A DNA stretch of 64,000 nucleotides from Mucilaginibacter daejeonensis (GCF_020783335.1 NZ_CP086068.1:4464001-4528000), one strand, 5' to 3'. Positions 43,274 through 52,873 are shown, counted from the stretch's first letter. Made by a program: numbers and translations. The notes: generated by a model from the sequence alone, not told the origin.

Positions 43274-44293
43274 ATGACCATGAAGATACCTGCCCGTTAT
43301 TTGTTCACCTGCATGCTGCTGCTGATCGGCCTAGCCACCCGCGCTCAGGATGCCGGATCACTGATCATGCAGGGCACTCAACTAAGCAACGCCGGCAATT
43401 ACAGCGCCGCCACAGACCGCTTCCGCTCGGCGTTGGCACTGGATAGCACCAATGTGACCGCAAAATATCAACTGGCCTTTGCGCTTAACGCCATGGGTAA
43501 AGGCACTACGGCGCTACCTTACTTGCAGCAGGTAGTAGCTGCGCCTGGTCAAACACCTGCGGTGTTGAGCACTTCATACGGGTTAATGGCCGGCATCTAC
43601 GACCGATCGGGGCAGGCAGGGCAGGCGATCACCAGTTACCAAAAAGCCTTGAAGATCGATAGTGGTAACTATGGGCTCCTGTATGGTTTGGGACTGGCCT
43701 ACTTCCGCGACCGCCAGTACGCACAGGCCGAACGCGCGGCCATCAAGGCTATCAAAGCCGACCCGGGACAGGCGGGTAGCATGCGGCTTTATGGGCTGGT
43801 CACCTTCCATCAGAACAAGCGGGCACCTGCCTTGCTGAGTTTGTGCTACTTCCTGTGGCTCGAGCCTAAAGGCCCCCATAGCGAGGAAGCCTATACCAAC
43901 ATCCAAAGCATCATTCAAGGTGGTGTGCTCAAAGCCGAGCCCGGCGCCAGGCCGCCACGTACCGATGCGGCCAACCTTGCCTTTAACCAGGCGCTAACTG
44001 GCTCGGTAGCTGCCGTGAACAAACGTAAGTACATTGCCCCTGCTGATAGATTCACTGATCAGTTGCAGGCCATATTTACCTCGGTAGGTACACTGGCCCA
44101 ACGGCAAACGGGTGAGCCTTTCTTCCGTACGGAGCTGGCCACATTTTTTGAGCGGCTGGCACGATCAGGACACATACAGGCCTTCGCGCGCTCCATCGCA
44201 CAGGCCGGCGATAGTGGCTCGGCGGCGTGGCTGGCATCTCACGAAAAGGAGACCGCCGCACTGGCCGAATGGATGAAAGTCAACAAGCGATAA
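43274..44293 (+). CDS. Secreted tetratricopeptide-repeat protein
   Basis: 339 residues with signal MTMKIPARYLFTCMLLLIGLATRAQ. At least four TPR motifs between residues 30 and 190 (LSNAGNYSAATDRFRSALALDS, YDRSGQAGQAITSYQKALKIDS, YFRDRQYAQAERAAIKAIKADP). The C-terminal 130 residues are helical without a named domain. Likely a periplasmic scaffold. ATGs at 43274 and 43280 are both plausible. The roughly 220-base gap upstream shows no clear feature. Confidence 0.78.
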   Translation: MTMKIPARYLFTCMLLLIGLATRAQDAGSLIMQGTQLSNAGNYSAATDRFRSALALDSTNVTAKYQLAFALNAMGKGTTALPYLQQVVAAPGQTPAVLSTSYGLMAGIYDRSGQAGQAITSYQKALKIDSGNYGLLYGLGLAYFRDRQYAQAERAAIKAIKADPGQAGSMRLYGLVTFHQNKRAPALLSLCYFLWLEPKGPHSEEAYTNIQSIIQGGVLKAEPGARPPRTDAANLAFNQALTGSVAAVNKRKYIAPADRFTDQLQAIFTSVGTLAQRQTGEPFFRTELATFFERLARSGHIQAFARSIAQAGDSGSAAWLASHEKETAALAEWMKVNKR

Positions 44294-44444
44294 TACCACC
44301 AGATCGAGCCACAGCCACCTAAAGCTAAAATGTTGATAAACAGACAAATGTTAACAAATAAATCACGCGCTTTTAACGTTCATATGAATAAGTATCACTT
44401 ATTTTTATAGACCCCTCTTACGGGTCATCAAAAACCACATCTGT

Positions 44445-44918
44445 ATGACCTGGAGAAAATTTAGCGGCGAGATCCTTCGCACCCCCATTCTCGAAGAAGT
44501 TGAAAAGGCCATTGAGCGGGAGACCGCACTGGGCAACAAGTTAAAGGTTTGCATTGGCACCGATTCGCAGGTGAAAGGCGACGTGACCGACCTGGCCACC
44601 GTGATCGTTTTTTTGCGCGAGCAGCGCGGCGGTTTCATGTTCATCCACCAGGAACGCACCACCAAAAAATGGAGCATCAAGGAACGCATGCTGAACGAGG
44701 TACAGCGCTCCATCGATGTGGCCTACAGCCTGTGCGACCTGCTCGACCTTTATGATGTTGAACTGGAGGTGCATGCCGATATCAACACCAACCCCATGTT
44801 CAAATCGAACCAGGCGCTGCATGAGGCCATGGGCTACATCCTGAGCATGGGTTTCGTGTTCAAGGCCAAGCCTGAGGCTTTTGCCAGTTCATATTGTGCT
44901 AACAAGATGGTGCAATAG
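44445..44918 (+). CDS. YkuK family RNase H-like protein (DUF458)
   Basis: 157 residues matching the small RNase-H-fold YkuK/DUF458 family: ICIGTDSQ-type first strand (VCIGTDSQVKGD, Asp near 39), ATVIVFLREQRGGFMF, KERMLNEVQRSIDVAYSL, LEVHADINTNPMFKSN (Asp near 108). Cytoplasmic; activity not established in the family. A small imperfect hairpin (44953-44969) lies behind it. Confidence 0.8.
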   Translation: MTWRKFSGEILRTPILEEVEKAIERETALGNKLKVCIGTDSQVKGDVTDLATVIVFLREQRGGFMFIHQERTTKKWSIKERMLNEVQRSIDVAYSLCDLLDLYDVELEVHADINTNPMFKSNQALHEAMGYILSMGFVFKAKPEAFASSYCANKMVQ

Positions 44919-45025
44919 GTACGATAAGCCTTTGATCCTGAACCAACTTAAAATGCCCGGACCGGGCATAAAGGGCACCGCTTGCGCCGGTTAAAACCTT
45001 AGCGGCCAATGTTGGTTAGCTATGA

Positions 45026-45490
45026 GTGAGAACATATGAACGCCGTTGGGAACAATTTATTCCCATTACCCTTGATGAAGCCTGGGACTTCTTTTCGTCG
45101 CCGCTGAACTTAGCCAAGATCACGCCTGCCGATATGCGGTTCACGGTAACATCACCTTTTACAGCCGATACAAAAATGTACGCGGGCATGATCATTACTT
45201 ATAAGGTAAGTCCACTGTTCGGTATCAAAATGAACTGGATGACCGAGATTACGCACGTACAAGACAAGGTTTACTTTGTTGATGAGCAACGCTTTGGGCC
45301 CTACGCCTTGTGGCACCACCAGCATCACTTTAAAGAAGTACCCGGCGGAGTAATGATGACCGACATCCTGAACTATGCCATTGGCTTTGGCCCTGCCGGA
45401 CCTATCGCCAATAAGATATTGGTAAAGAACAAGATCGAGCAGATATTTAGGTACCGCACCAAAGCCATTGAAAAGATGTTCGGTCAATAA
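45026..45490 (+). CDS. SRPBCC family protein (ligand-binding START-like fold)
   Basis: 154 residues. EQFIPITLDEAWDFFSSPLNLAKITPADMRFTV is the typical opening of the polyketide-cyclase/SRPBCC group common in Bacteroidota. A beta-sheet core follows, then a long C-terminal helix (NKIEQIFRYRTKAIEKMFG). Starts at GTG 45026, since the nearby ATG (45022) is closed by a stop. Its last bases overlap the convergent outer-membrane protein gene by seven. Probably binds a small hydrophobic ligand; identity unknown. Confidence 0.8.
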   Translation: MRTYERRWEQFIPITLDEAWDFFSSPLNLAKITPADMRFTVTSPFTADTKMYAGMIITYKVSPLFGIKMNWMTEITHVQDKVYFVDEQRFGPYALWHHQHHFKEVPGGVMMTDILNYAIGFGPAGPIANKILVKNKIEQIFRYRTKAIEKMFGQ

Positions 45491-46335
45491 TCGACCCGCT
45501 TGCCCAGGAAGTTATCTATTTTATAGATAAATGCTAACGACCCATTACTGGCAATACCGGTATTACGGCCTATTACGAACTGGCTTGCTGTTAAGAAGAG
45601 AGAGATACTACTGTTAAAGGTGTGGCCGTAGCTCAGGCTAACCTGTGTAAAAGTGTAATCGCGTGCGGTATAAATGTTACGGGTAAATGCCGTGAGAACA
45701 CTCTTGGATATGATCCCCGACACCCCTAAACTAAGCTGATCACGAAATCTTTTATCCAGCGTTATTCCAAATGAAGCGCTGTATCGGTCTTGAATGGGGC
45801 CATCGTTACCAAAATATTTACGAACTCCGTTCTCGATACTGAGCGAATAAAAACTCTTACCCAATTTGCCTGCGCCTGAAAAACCCAACCGCAGCTCGCC
45901 GCCCGGTTGTGCATAACCCAATCCTTGCGTAGTGTATAAAGGAACAATAGCTGTGCCCTGTAACGTAAAATAATATTTGTAACTGATGTTGGCCAAATAA
46001 TAACGCAGGCCAAATTCTGCATCACCAAAACCAGACCTTGAAAATGGTGCACTAACGCTATCGGTAAGCCTATAGCTTAAGTAGGGCACCGAAGCGAAAG
46101 CTGCCAATTTACGCACAATGCCATACTCGGCACTAACGCTAAAGCTACTAGTGGTGAACGATCCATTATTGGCCCGGTTCACGCGCCTGCCGGTCGAATC
46201 CCAATACTGGTGAGAGGTATAATAACTAAAAGATGGCGAAACAATGAACCTGCCCGGCCGCGTTGGCCAGCCACAATAAGCCTTTAAACAAATGAACAGG
46301 CAAAAAGCGGTAGCTGAAAGTATCTTTTTAACCAA
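45484..46335 (-). CDS. Outer-membrane beta-barrel-like protein A
   Basis: 283 residues with a signal peptide (ILSATAFCLFICLKAYC) and alternating beta strands rich in Tyr, Ser and Gly. After the signal, GWPTRPGRFIVSPSFSYYTSHQYWDSTGRRVNR closely parallels GWPIGKYRHIFTPSFTYYTSKNQWDQNGNKING in protein B (49220), so the two are paralogues. Start is TTG (46333-46335), no ATG nearby. It is 29 bases downstream of esterase A. Family unknown; the shared GWP start may be a defining feature. Confidence 0.7.
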   Translation of the reverse strand: MVKKILSATAFCLFICLKAYCGWPTRPGRFIVSPSFSYYTSHQYWDSTGRRVNRANNGSFTTSSFSVSAEYGIVRKLAAFASVPYLSYRLTDSVSAPFSRSGFGDAEFGLRYYLANISYKYYFTLQGTAIVPLYTTQGLGYAQPGGELRLGFSGAGKLGKSFYSLSIENGVRKYFGNDGPIQDRYSASFGITLDKRFRDQLSLGVSGIISKSVLTAFTRNIYTARDYTFTQVSLSYGHTFNSSISLFLTASQFVIGRNTGIASNGSLAFIYKIDNFLGKRVDY

Positions 46336-46364
46336 AACTTAGTGTATTATTCTTGATCGATCTG

Positions 46365-47693
46365 TTAAAATAAGGCGAACGTATCACGCATCCACCGGCC
46401 TTCGTACTCCTTGTAATATAGCGCGACCTCATGCCCCAGATCCGGGAACAGGATCATATGCTTCTTTACCATAAGATTATTGAAGGCCGTATATTCATTA
46501 TCAGGCGGAGCCAAATGGTCCAGCAGGCCTATACCCATCAGGGTAGGACATTTGATATTGGTGGCAAAGTTCTTGGTGTCAAAATAAGATAGATTGTCCA
46601 AAAGCTTTTCCATGGTCAAACCCCGGTTACGCCGTATGTACCGGTTAAAATCGCGCAGTGGCCAAACAACCTTGCCGGGCAGGGCTTTTACATCGCATAA
46701 AATAGGGTTTTGTGCCGAACACAATTTAATGCGATGATCCAAACTGGCCGTGGCTATGGATAAAAACCCGCCCATACTTCCCCCCGACACCATGATATTA
46801 TCATGATCCAGTTCATCGCGCGAAAATATGAAATCGACCATGCGTACACAGTCCATAATGGCACCACGCATCACGTATCGTTTCTTATCTTCTAAGCCTG
46901 TAAATATATAATCATCGCGAAGGGTCCGGATCCGGTCCTTACTGTTGCCTTGCCCCCTCACGTTAAGTACCACAATGGCAAGATCTTCGTCTGAACCGAA
47001 CATGGGCTTCAGATCGACCTGGTAACCTGGTAAACCTAACAATACCGGGAATTTTTTCCGATTGTTCTTGGTTTCGGGTATGGTCATCCATCCACGAACA
47101 GTTATATTATCGAGCGACCTCATCTCGATAGCATATACCCGTCTGTTATCACGTGAGGAGTCGGGTAGTTCGGTAACCTTAAAATTGGCCTCAACCTTGG
47201 ACAAATCTTCGAGGGTCTTTGCCCAAAAACTATCAAAATCGGCGGGTTTGCTATTTTCTGACCTGATCTGGGTAGGATCCACTCCAAAAACGCGCCTTAC
47301 AGTATCATCATACTCCGGAAAATTGACCATGAACTGCACTTTATAAAACCCGGCAGATTGCTCAGGGATGCGCAGCGTAACATTTTTAGATCCCTTTTTA
47401 CCGATGCTTACGTTGACCGATCTTTGAGTGACCTCCTTGTCGGCCAGTGTCAGTACTCGATAGCCAAGTGTTCCGGTTTGCTTGCTGTTGAAGGTGTTTT
47501 GCAATTCAACATTGTATACAATGCTACTGTTAGCACCAAATACCGCATCTTTTTTTGCGGGCGTACTCTTTATTACCACCTCGCCCTCATCATCCTGGGC
47601 AAGTACCCTGTTGCCCTGCAAGATCAAGCATAGCAGACATGCACACAAGGTGATAAGTTTAAAAACAGATATTTTTTGTGCTCTTATAAACAT
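46365..47693 (-). CDS. Acetyl-xylan-esterase-like alpha/beta hydrolase A (AXE1/CAH family)
   Basis: 442 residues: signal peptide to about 33 (LQGNRVLAQ), an Ig-like beta domain (about 40-137), then an AXE1-type hydrolase opening with SKPADFDSFWAKTLEDL. Triad: Ser306 in GGSMGG, Asp392 in GLLDHLAPP, His421 in DLGHEV. Deacetylates sugars or antibiotics in known relatives; the substrate is not clear here. Start at ATG 47693. Paralogue of the gene at 47859. A 19-bp palindrome lies in its 165-base upstream gap. Confidence 0.85.
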   Translation of the reverse strand: MFIRAQKISVFKLITLCACLLCLILQGNRVLAQDDEGEVVIKSTPAKKDAVFGANSSIVYNVELQNTFNSKQTGTLGYRVLTLADKEVTQRSVNVSIGKKGSKNVTLRIPEQSAGFYKVQFMVNFPEYDDTVRRVFGVDPTQIRSENSKPADFDSFWAKTLEDLSKVEANFKVTELPDSSRDNRRVYAIEMRSLDNITVRGWMTIPETKNNRKKFPVLLGLPGYQVDLKPMFGSDEDLAIVVLNVRGQGNSKDRIRTLRDDYIFTGLEDKKRYVMRGAIMDCVRMVDFIFSRDELDHDNIMVSGGSMGGFLSIATASLDHRIKLCSAQNPILCDVKALPGKVVWPLRDFNRYIRRNRGLTMEKLLDNLSYFDTKNFATNIKCPTLMGIGLLDHLAPPDNEYTAFNNLMVKKHMILFPDLGHEVALYYKEYEGRWMRDTFALF

Positions 47694-47817
47694 ACGTTGA
47701 TCTAACAAAGCATCAACCGATCACTGACAACTGGTCAAGATCACGGTATCATGCAAAAACATACATGACCGACCGCCTTACGAAGATACGATAACTGCAC
47801 TTCGTTTGTTTAGGCGT

Positions 47818-47836
47818 TTTGATCATTATGATCAAA
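47818..47836. promoter_or_regulatory. 19-bp perfect palindrome before esterase A
   Basis: TTTGATCATTATGATCAAA, two 9-base arms around a central T, lies about 125 bases upstream of esterase A and 23 bases beyond the stop of esterase B. Likely a homodimer operator. The same sequence was not seen before esterase B or protein B. Confidence 0.45.
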
Positions 47837-47858
47837 TGCGGTATCAATGTCCAAATTT

Positions 47859-49184
47859 TTAATTAGGCGCCCGTAATGATTCTTTGAACCACAGTAACTG
47901 GAACATGAAATAATCAAATGTCATTTCGTGGGCCTTATCGGGCGCTACCTTAAATTCCTTTTGGTCAGTAGTAAGTTTGTTGTACATACCAAAACTGCAG
48001 CGCGGCGGACAAAACTCATCTAACAGACCTACCCCCATTAATACAGGCACTTTTATACGGTTTATAAAGTTTTGCGGATCATAATAATCCCATATTGAAA
48101 GGAACCTTTGCAGTGTGAAGGTACGGTGAAGTTTTAGGTATTCCTGGAAGCGGCTCATTGGCCAAGTCGTTTTAGGGTACGATGTCCCTATGCGATAAGC
48201 ATCGTGCATATCAGCGTATAACGGCAGCTCAAAAGTACAGGCCGTTATGCGTTTATCTAAAGCCGCCGTCACAATGGCCAGCGTAGCACCCTGGCTTCCC
48301 CCGTAAGCGCAAACGCGGGTAGTGTTCAATTTATAATCGGCGCCTTGCGACATAATGAAATCGAGCCCGCGTATGCAATCCATATAAACACCGTGATAGA
48401 TATAAAGATCGCGGTTCTCGATATTGGTCAGGTTATACCGGTCGCTTTGGGGAGCAACGGTCTCCCGACTTAAGCCGTTGCCACGCACATCTAAAGAAAA
48501 AACGGCAAAATCTGGCTTATCGATCTCAGGGGTCATGGCTATGTTGTAACCGGGCAGTTTGTATATCACCGGCCAGTTCTTCCCCTCGGTGGGTACGGTA
48601 AGCCATCCATAGATCTTGGTATTATTCCACGATCGCATCTCCACCTTGTAAACCGTTACATCTTTGGTCGATCGCTTGGCATCCTCGGTCACCTTGTAAG
48701 CGGGCGCGATCTTAGCCAACTGATCTTTCGACTTAGACCAAAACTCGCTAAAATCGGCTGGCATGAACGATTCCGTCCTTATCTTCTCGGGGCTTACCAC
48801 CACCACTTTTTTTACCGTATCGTCATAGTAGCTCAGGTTAAAAGCAAAATGCACCCGATAAACGCCTGCGGCCTGATGCGGGATCCGGATGCTGTAAGAG
48901 TTAGAGCCTTTTTTGCCTAAACGAACGCTTTTTGACCCGGTAAAAACTTTCTTCCAATCATCGGTAAGCAGTTCGTAGGTCAGCTTACCATCCTGCTTTA
49001 CGTTATAGGTGCTTTTTACGTTCAGCTTGTAAGTAATGCTACTATTATCGTCATAGATCGCATTTTTGTTGCCGGGCTTAGTGTCAATAAATATTTCGCC
49101 TTTAGGATCATCCTCTTGTGCACGCACCTGGGTCACGGTCCCAAAGGCCATCAAACAAACTAATAATATGGTGAGCTTTGACAT
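47859..49184 (-). CDS. Acetyl-xylan-esterase-like alpha/beta hydrolase B (AXE1/CAH family)
   Basis: 441 residues, same architecture as hydrolase A: signal peptide (to RAQ, about 23), Ig-like domain (about 30-130), AXE1 domain opening MPADFSEFWSKSKDQL. Triad Ser297 in GGSQGA, Asp389 in GLLDEFCPP, His419 in DKAHEM. The oxyanion neighbourhood differs from A (SQGA versus SMGG), so the substrates may differ. Start at ATG 49184; a TTG at 49223 would overlap protein B's stop. Probably co-transcribed with protein B. Confidence 0.86.
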   Translation of the reverse strand: MSKLTILLVCLMAFGTVTQVRAQEDDPKGEIFIDTKPGNKNAIYDDNSSITYKLNVKSTYNVKQDGKLTYELLTDDWKKVFTGSKSVRLGKKGSNSYSIRIPHQAAGVYRVHFAFNLSYYDDTVKKVVVVSPEKIRTESFMPADFSEFWSKSKDQLAKIAPAYKVTEDAKRSTKDVTVYKVEMRSWNNTKIYGWLTVPTEGKNWPVIYKLPGYNIAMTPEIDKPDFAVFSLDVRGNGLSRETVAPQSDRYNLTNIENRDLYIYHGVYMDCIRGLDFIMSQGADYKLNTTRVCAYGGSQGATLAIVTAALDKRITACTFELPLYADMHDAYRIGTSYPKTTWPMSRFQEYLKLHRTFTLQRFLSIWDYYDPQNFINRIKVPVLMGVGLLDEFCPPRCSFGMYNKLTTDQKEFKVAPDKAHEMTFDYFMFQLLWFKESLRAPN

Positions 49185-49219
49185 GATGAACGTTAACTGA
49201 ATATATATTGATGATCTGA

Positions 49220-50053
49220 TCAAAACTTAAATATAGCAAATACGGCAAAGCCCGAGCCTTGCGCCGCGTTCTCTCCTGTCAGCGTGGTAAAGCCACTGCC
49301 GAAAATTGAGAACTTGTTGGTGAACTTGTATCCGTAATTTATCGATCCTTTAATGTAATAACCGTTATAAACCAAATTAGGATTAATGGCCACTAAGTTG
49401 CGATTGGTGCTGTAGGAGCTGATGCCACCAATATCTGCGCTGAGTTGATGTTTTTTGCGCTTATCTAATGCCGAACCAACGGTCAACGATGCTACGATCT
49501 GGTTGGGTCCCTTCTCATCAAAATAATGGCGAAACCCGGCCTCGGCATTAAAGTATGACGGGCCAGCCAGTTCACCCGCGAACATCAGTTTGCCCTCGGT
49601 GCCCAATACACCGTATCCTAAGGTATTACCCGTATTTTTTATGGTGTACAGCGGTGCGATCACCGTGCCCTGCACTGATAGAAATCTCTTGTATTTCCAA
49701 TGTGCGATGTTGTAACTTAATCCAAGTGTGGCATCTCCCAGGCCGGCAACAGATGGCAGTCTGCTACCCCCTATACTACTGGTTTGGCTTGTAAAGTTAA
49801 CGCTGGCCAAAATATCAGCCCGGCGGCTTATGCCTACCCCGCCGTATAACCCTACCGAGTATGCGTTAAAACGGCTGCCGTTGCCTCCGTTTATTTTATT
49901 ACCGTTTTGATCCCATTGGTTCTTTGAGGTATAATAGGTGAACGAGGGTGTGAAGATGTGTCTGTACTTGCCTATAGGCCAACCTGCATACACATTGGAA
50001 ACGCTGCCAATGAGCAATATGGTGAAAACACTTAACAGGTAATTTTTTTTCAT
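49220..50053 (-). CDS. Outer-membrane beta-barrel-like protein B
   Basis: 277 residues with signal MKKNYLLSVFTILLIGSVSNVYA, then GWPIGKYRHIFTPSF and repeated beta strands ending FAVFAIFKF, a typical C-terminal aromatic barrel strand. Paralogue of protein A at 45484. First gene of a four-gene minus-strand set with two esterases in the middle. Could be a channel or porin for the products or substrates of the esterases (inference). Confidence 0.72.
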   Translation of the reverse strand: MKKNYLLSVFTILLIGSVSNVYAGWPIGKYRHIFTPSFTYYTSKNQWDQNGNKINGGNGSRFNAYSVGLYGGVGISRRADILASVNFTSQTSSIGGSRLPSVAGLGDATLGLSYNIAHWKYKRFLSVQGTVIAPLYTIKNTGNTLGYGVLGTEGKLMFAGELAGPSYFNAEAGFRHYFDEKGPNQIVASLTVGSALDKRKKHQLSADIGGISSYSTNRNLVAINPNLVYNGYYIKGSINYGYKFTNKFSIFGSGFTTLTGENAAQGSGFAVFAIFKF

Positions 50054-50091
50054 CGATCAGCAGTGTAACAATAGTTCTATTAGGGTATAAT

Positions 50092-51330
50092 TTAATTTTT
50101 GATCAGCGATGGGTCGTTATTTGGAGTGCGGGGTTTAGCCTTGATCAGAAGATCAGAATTGCGGATATAATGATTCAGAGGCTCTTCTATCATTTTAAAT
50201 AACAATATCGATGCCGCATTCAATAGCACGAACTGTATCACAAGGTTCACCACATCGTTCTCCAACGGCGAGTGCTCAAAGGATAGACCGTGCTTGTCAT
50301 AGAAATCGAAGATGAGATCGTTGCCCCAATTTAGCAGATCATTAAGCAGATCTTTGATGTAGCCCAGGTGGATCAGGTAAAAGATGTATGAGCTTTTGCC
50401 TAACAGTTCCACAAATTTAAAGGATAGGATGGTCTTGAACACGGTGCTTTCGGTAAGAAGCCCGTAAAAGAACATGGCTATACACGGTGGCAGCAGGTAA
50501 TTGTTAGTAAGGATACCGAACGGGTTATGTAAACCGGCCATCCATCCTTGGGGGATGCTTAGTTGCGACATGATGCCCACGCAAACCATCATCAGCAAAA
50601 AGCCTAAATAGGTGTATTTGATCTTGTTGGTACGTGTGGTGCCCCGGTTGAGCATAATGAGCGCCAGCTGTATACCTACAAAGAACTCGAAACAACGCCC
50701 CAAAAAGGTGTATACCATGGTAAAGGTGAAGTTGCCGAAGAAACCGTAGAAGTTGACATTACGAAAGATGACCACCAGCAGCAAGCCTACCGCCGTAATG
50801 AGCGCGGGTTGTAAAAAGAATACCCTGATACGCTTGTTGATCAAAAAGATGAACGGGGCCGAGAAGTAAAAACACTCCTCTACCGTGAGCGACCAGCCCT
50901 GCGCTATACCCGTATCCCACAATTGCGCAAAAAAACCACGTACAAAGGTCACGTGCATAATGAGTAGGCCCAACGGGCTCGGAAAGCCATGCGTGATCTT
51001 TTGATCGCCGGTAAAATAATAATATACAAAGGCCAATACCGTGAGCAGGAAGTACATAGGATAAATGCGTGCTATCCTATTTTTTAGATACTGCTTGAAC
51101 CAATCTTTAGTTAAATGAAAATTATTATAATAGCGGAATGTGATCAAAAAGCCTGACAGCACAAAGAATATGGTCACACCCATATGAAATTCCTGTAGAA
51201 ATCTTTGCACAGCATGGGGAAAATTCCCGTCAAACACGTAATCAAAGTGAGATATAAAGACCAGATACGCTGCTAACGCACGTACACCGGTAAGGGCAGG
51301 TATGTAATTAGGCTGGTTTCTTTGCGACAC
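50092..51330 (-). CDS. Acyltransferase family 3 membrane protein (OafA/YrhL type)
   Basis: About 412 residues with around ten TM helices. The opening YIPALTGVRALAAYLVFISHFDYVF, with the conserved His of the family, is followed by FHMGVTIFFVLSGFLITFRYY and LKNRIARIYPMYFLL, all family signatures. It transfers acyl groups (often acetyl) to surface sugars. The start is uncertain: GTG at 51330 fits the family length; a TTG at 51378 in frame is the alternative and would leave almost no leader behind the exact -7 box TAACTTTG at 51389-51396 (minus strand). Confidence 0.88.
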   Translation of the reverse strand: MSQRNQPNYIPALTGVRALAAYLVFISHFDYVFDGNFPHAVQRFLQEFHMGVTIFFVLSGFLITFRYYNNFHLTKDWFKQYLKNRIARIYPMYFLLTVLAFVYYYFTGDQKITHGFPSPLGLLIMHVTFVRGFFAQLWDTGIAQGWSLTVEECFYFSAPFIFLINKRIRVFFLQPALITAVGLLLVVIFRNVNFYGFFGNFTFTMVYTFLGRCFEFFVGIQLALIMLNRGTTRTNKIKYTYLGFLLMMVCVGIMSQLSIPQGWMAGLHNPFGILTNNYLLPPCIAMFFYGLLTESTVFKTILSFKFVELLGKSSYIFYLIHLGYIKDLLNDLLNWGNDLIFDFYDKHGLSFEHSPLENDVVNLVIQFVLLNAASILLFKMIEEPLNHYIRNSDLLIKAKPRTPNNDPSLIKN

Positions 51331-51388
51331 GATAGGCTGTTTGAACTCTAAATTAATGATCAGTTCATTACAAAGCAAATACCAGATC

Positions 51389-51396
51389 CAAAGTTA
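51389..51396 (-). promoter_or_regulatory. -7 box for acyltransferase gene
   Basis: TAACTTTG on the minus strand matches TAnnTTTG exactly. It overlaps the stop end of the radical SAM gene, so the acyltransferase may have its own promoter. Confidence 0.3.
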
Positions 51397-52347
51397 ACGC
51401 CAGGCAGAGCCCTGTATCACACCCCGATCAATGATGCGCTGATCGATGTAGTGCTGTATCTCTGATTTTTTTAACTGCCAGTTAGGGGCTATAAGCAATT
51501 CGCGGTCGCTCAGTCCGAAAAGGCGCTGTACCACCACATCGGGGCGTACCAGCGGCAGCAGGTCGCACAAAAAGTCGGCATACTCATCAATACTGAACAG
51601 CTTGAACGGTTCGCGCTTGTACTTAACGCCCATTACCGATCCCTCAACGATGTGCAGGTGATGGAACTTCACGAACTTGATCTGCGTGTGGCGGTTGATC
51701 TCGTCAGCATAGCGCAGCATCATATCACGCGTTTCCCACGGGAAACCAAATATGGTATGCACGCAAATATCCAGCTTGCTGTTCTCCACCAGTTTCAGTG
51801 CGTTCAGCAGGTCCTCATGGCTACATCCACGGTTGATCTGGTCAAGCGTTTCGTTGTAAATGGATTCCATGCCCATTTCCAGGTCCACATCAAAGCGGTC
51901 GGTATAGCTTTCTAACAGAGCTATCTTTTCAGCATCGATACAGTCGGGCCGGGTACCTATAGATAGACCTACGGTGTTCTCCGGATCAACGCTCAATGCC
52001 TCGTCATACATCATTTTGAGATAATGCGTTGGTGCGTAGGTATTGGTATTGGGCTGAAAGTAAATGATGAACTTATCGGCCTTGTTACCGTTGCGGGCGC
52101 GCTCGATACCCCTGATCACCTGCTCGCGCAAATTGGGAGTGCTGCGCGATACCGAGGGCGTGAAAGAGTCGACATTGCAGTAGGTGCAACCTCCGTAGCC
52201 TTTGGAGCCATCGCGGTTAGGGCAGGTGAAACCACCATCAACGATCACTTTGAACACGCGCTGACCATCGTACTTGTTACGCAGCCACGCGCCGTAATTG
52301 TTATATCCCTTAAACCCCTGTCTAGCTGTTGTTTCTGTTACCTGCAT
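51394..52347 (-). CDS. TIGR01212-family radical SAM protein (YhcC-like)
   Basis: 317 residues. The cluster-binding region FTCPNRDGSKGYGGCTYCN has the spaced Cys pattern of this subfamily, not the plain CxxxCxxC. GLSIGTRPDCID, DLEMGMESIYNETLDQINRGCS and HTIFGFPWET support the radical SAM barrel. Substrate unknown in most members. Start at ATG 52347. A -7 box TATCTTTG (minus strand, 52356-52363) lies nine bases before it, so the mRNA is probably nearly leaderless. Confidence 0.9.
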   Translation of the reverse strand: MQVTETTARQGFKGYNNYGAWLRNKYDGQRVFKVIVDGGFTCPNRDGSKGYGGCTYCNVDSFTPSVSRSTPNLREQVIRGIERARNGNKADKFIIYFQPNTNTYAPTHYLKMMYDEALSVDPENTVGLSIGTRPDCIDAEKIALLESYTDRFDVDLEMGMESIYNETLDQINRGCSHEDLLNALKLVENSKLDICVHTIFGFPWETRDMMLRYADEINRHTQIKFVKFHHLHIVEGSVMGVKYKREPFKLFSIDEYADFLCDLLPLVRPDVVVQRLFGLSDRELLIAPNWQLKKSEIQHYIDQRIIDRGVIQGSAWR

Positions 52348-52572
52348 GTGAACCACAAAGATACAAAATAGCCGCAATGTACTGTCCGTGTGTTGTTGAT
52401 ATTGCTTTGTGCTGATGCACGTACCATATCAGCGCATATCAAAACAATGACACCTTAGGATAAAAAATGAACCGGATACCCGGCTAAAGCTACGTTAAGC
52501 CGCCTTGAAATTACCGAAAACGTAAGCAATGGCACATTGATTGCGAAATGATAGCTATTCTATCCGTTCCGT

Positions 52573-52761
52573 ATGACAGATTTTTTGATCAAGTATGATG
52601 CCGAGATCATTGCCTTTTTGGTCTTTGGCGCTGTGGTTTTGTTGGGCTTCGTTTTTATTGGCAAACTTGGCCGCCGGTCGACCAACGCCGATCAAAAGGA
52701 CTCGGGCACGAGAGCTTATCTTACTGGCATCAACGCCGAAGAGAAAGAAGAAGACGAGTAA
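52573..52761 (+). CDS. Small single-TM membrane protein
   Basis: 62 residues: short cytoplasmic or periplasmic N-terminus, one TM helix (about 12-31, IIAFLVFGAVVLLGFVFIGKL), then a charged tail ending EEKEEDE. A strong bidirectional terminator follows, which supports a real transcript. No family recognised. The 225-base gap upstream to the radical SAM gene shows only that gene's promoter. Confidence 0.6.
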   Translation: MTDFLIKYDAEIIAFLVFGAVVLLGFVFIGKLGRRSTNADQKDSGTRAYLTGINAEEKEEDE

Positions 52762-52810
52762 AACTCAGCAAGTCACCGCAAAGACCGATCTGGACAAATG
52801 ATCAGAAACA

Positions 52811-52850
52811 AAAGGTCCCCTCAAGCTAAGCGCCGGAGGGGACCTTTGTT
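52811..52850. terminator. Bidirectional terminator
   Basis: AAAGGTCCCCTC (52811-52822) pairs perfectly with GAGGGGACCTTT (52836-52847); loop of 13 bases; TTGTTTT follows on the plus strand. It sits between the small membrane protein and the convergent aldo/keto reductase. Confidence 0.85.
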
Positions 52851-52873
52851 GTTTTATATGGATATCTTTCGCC

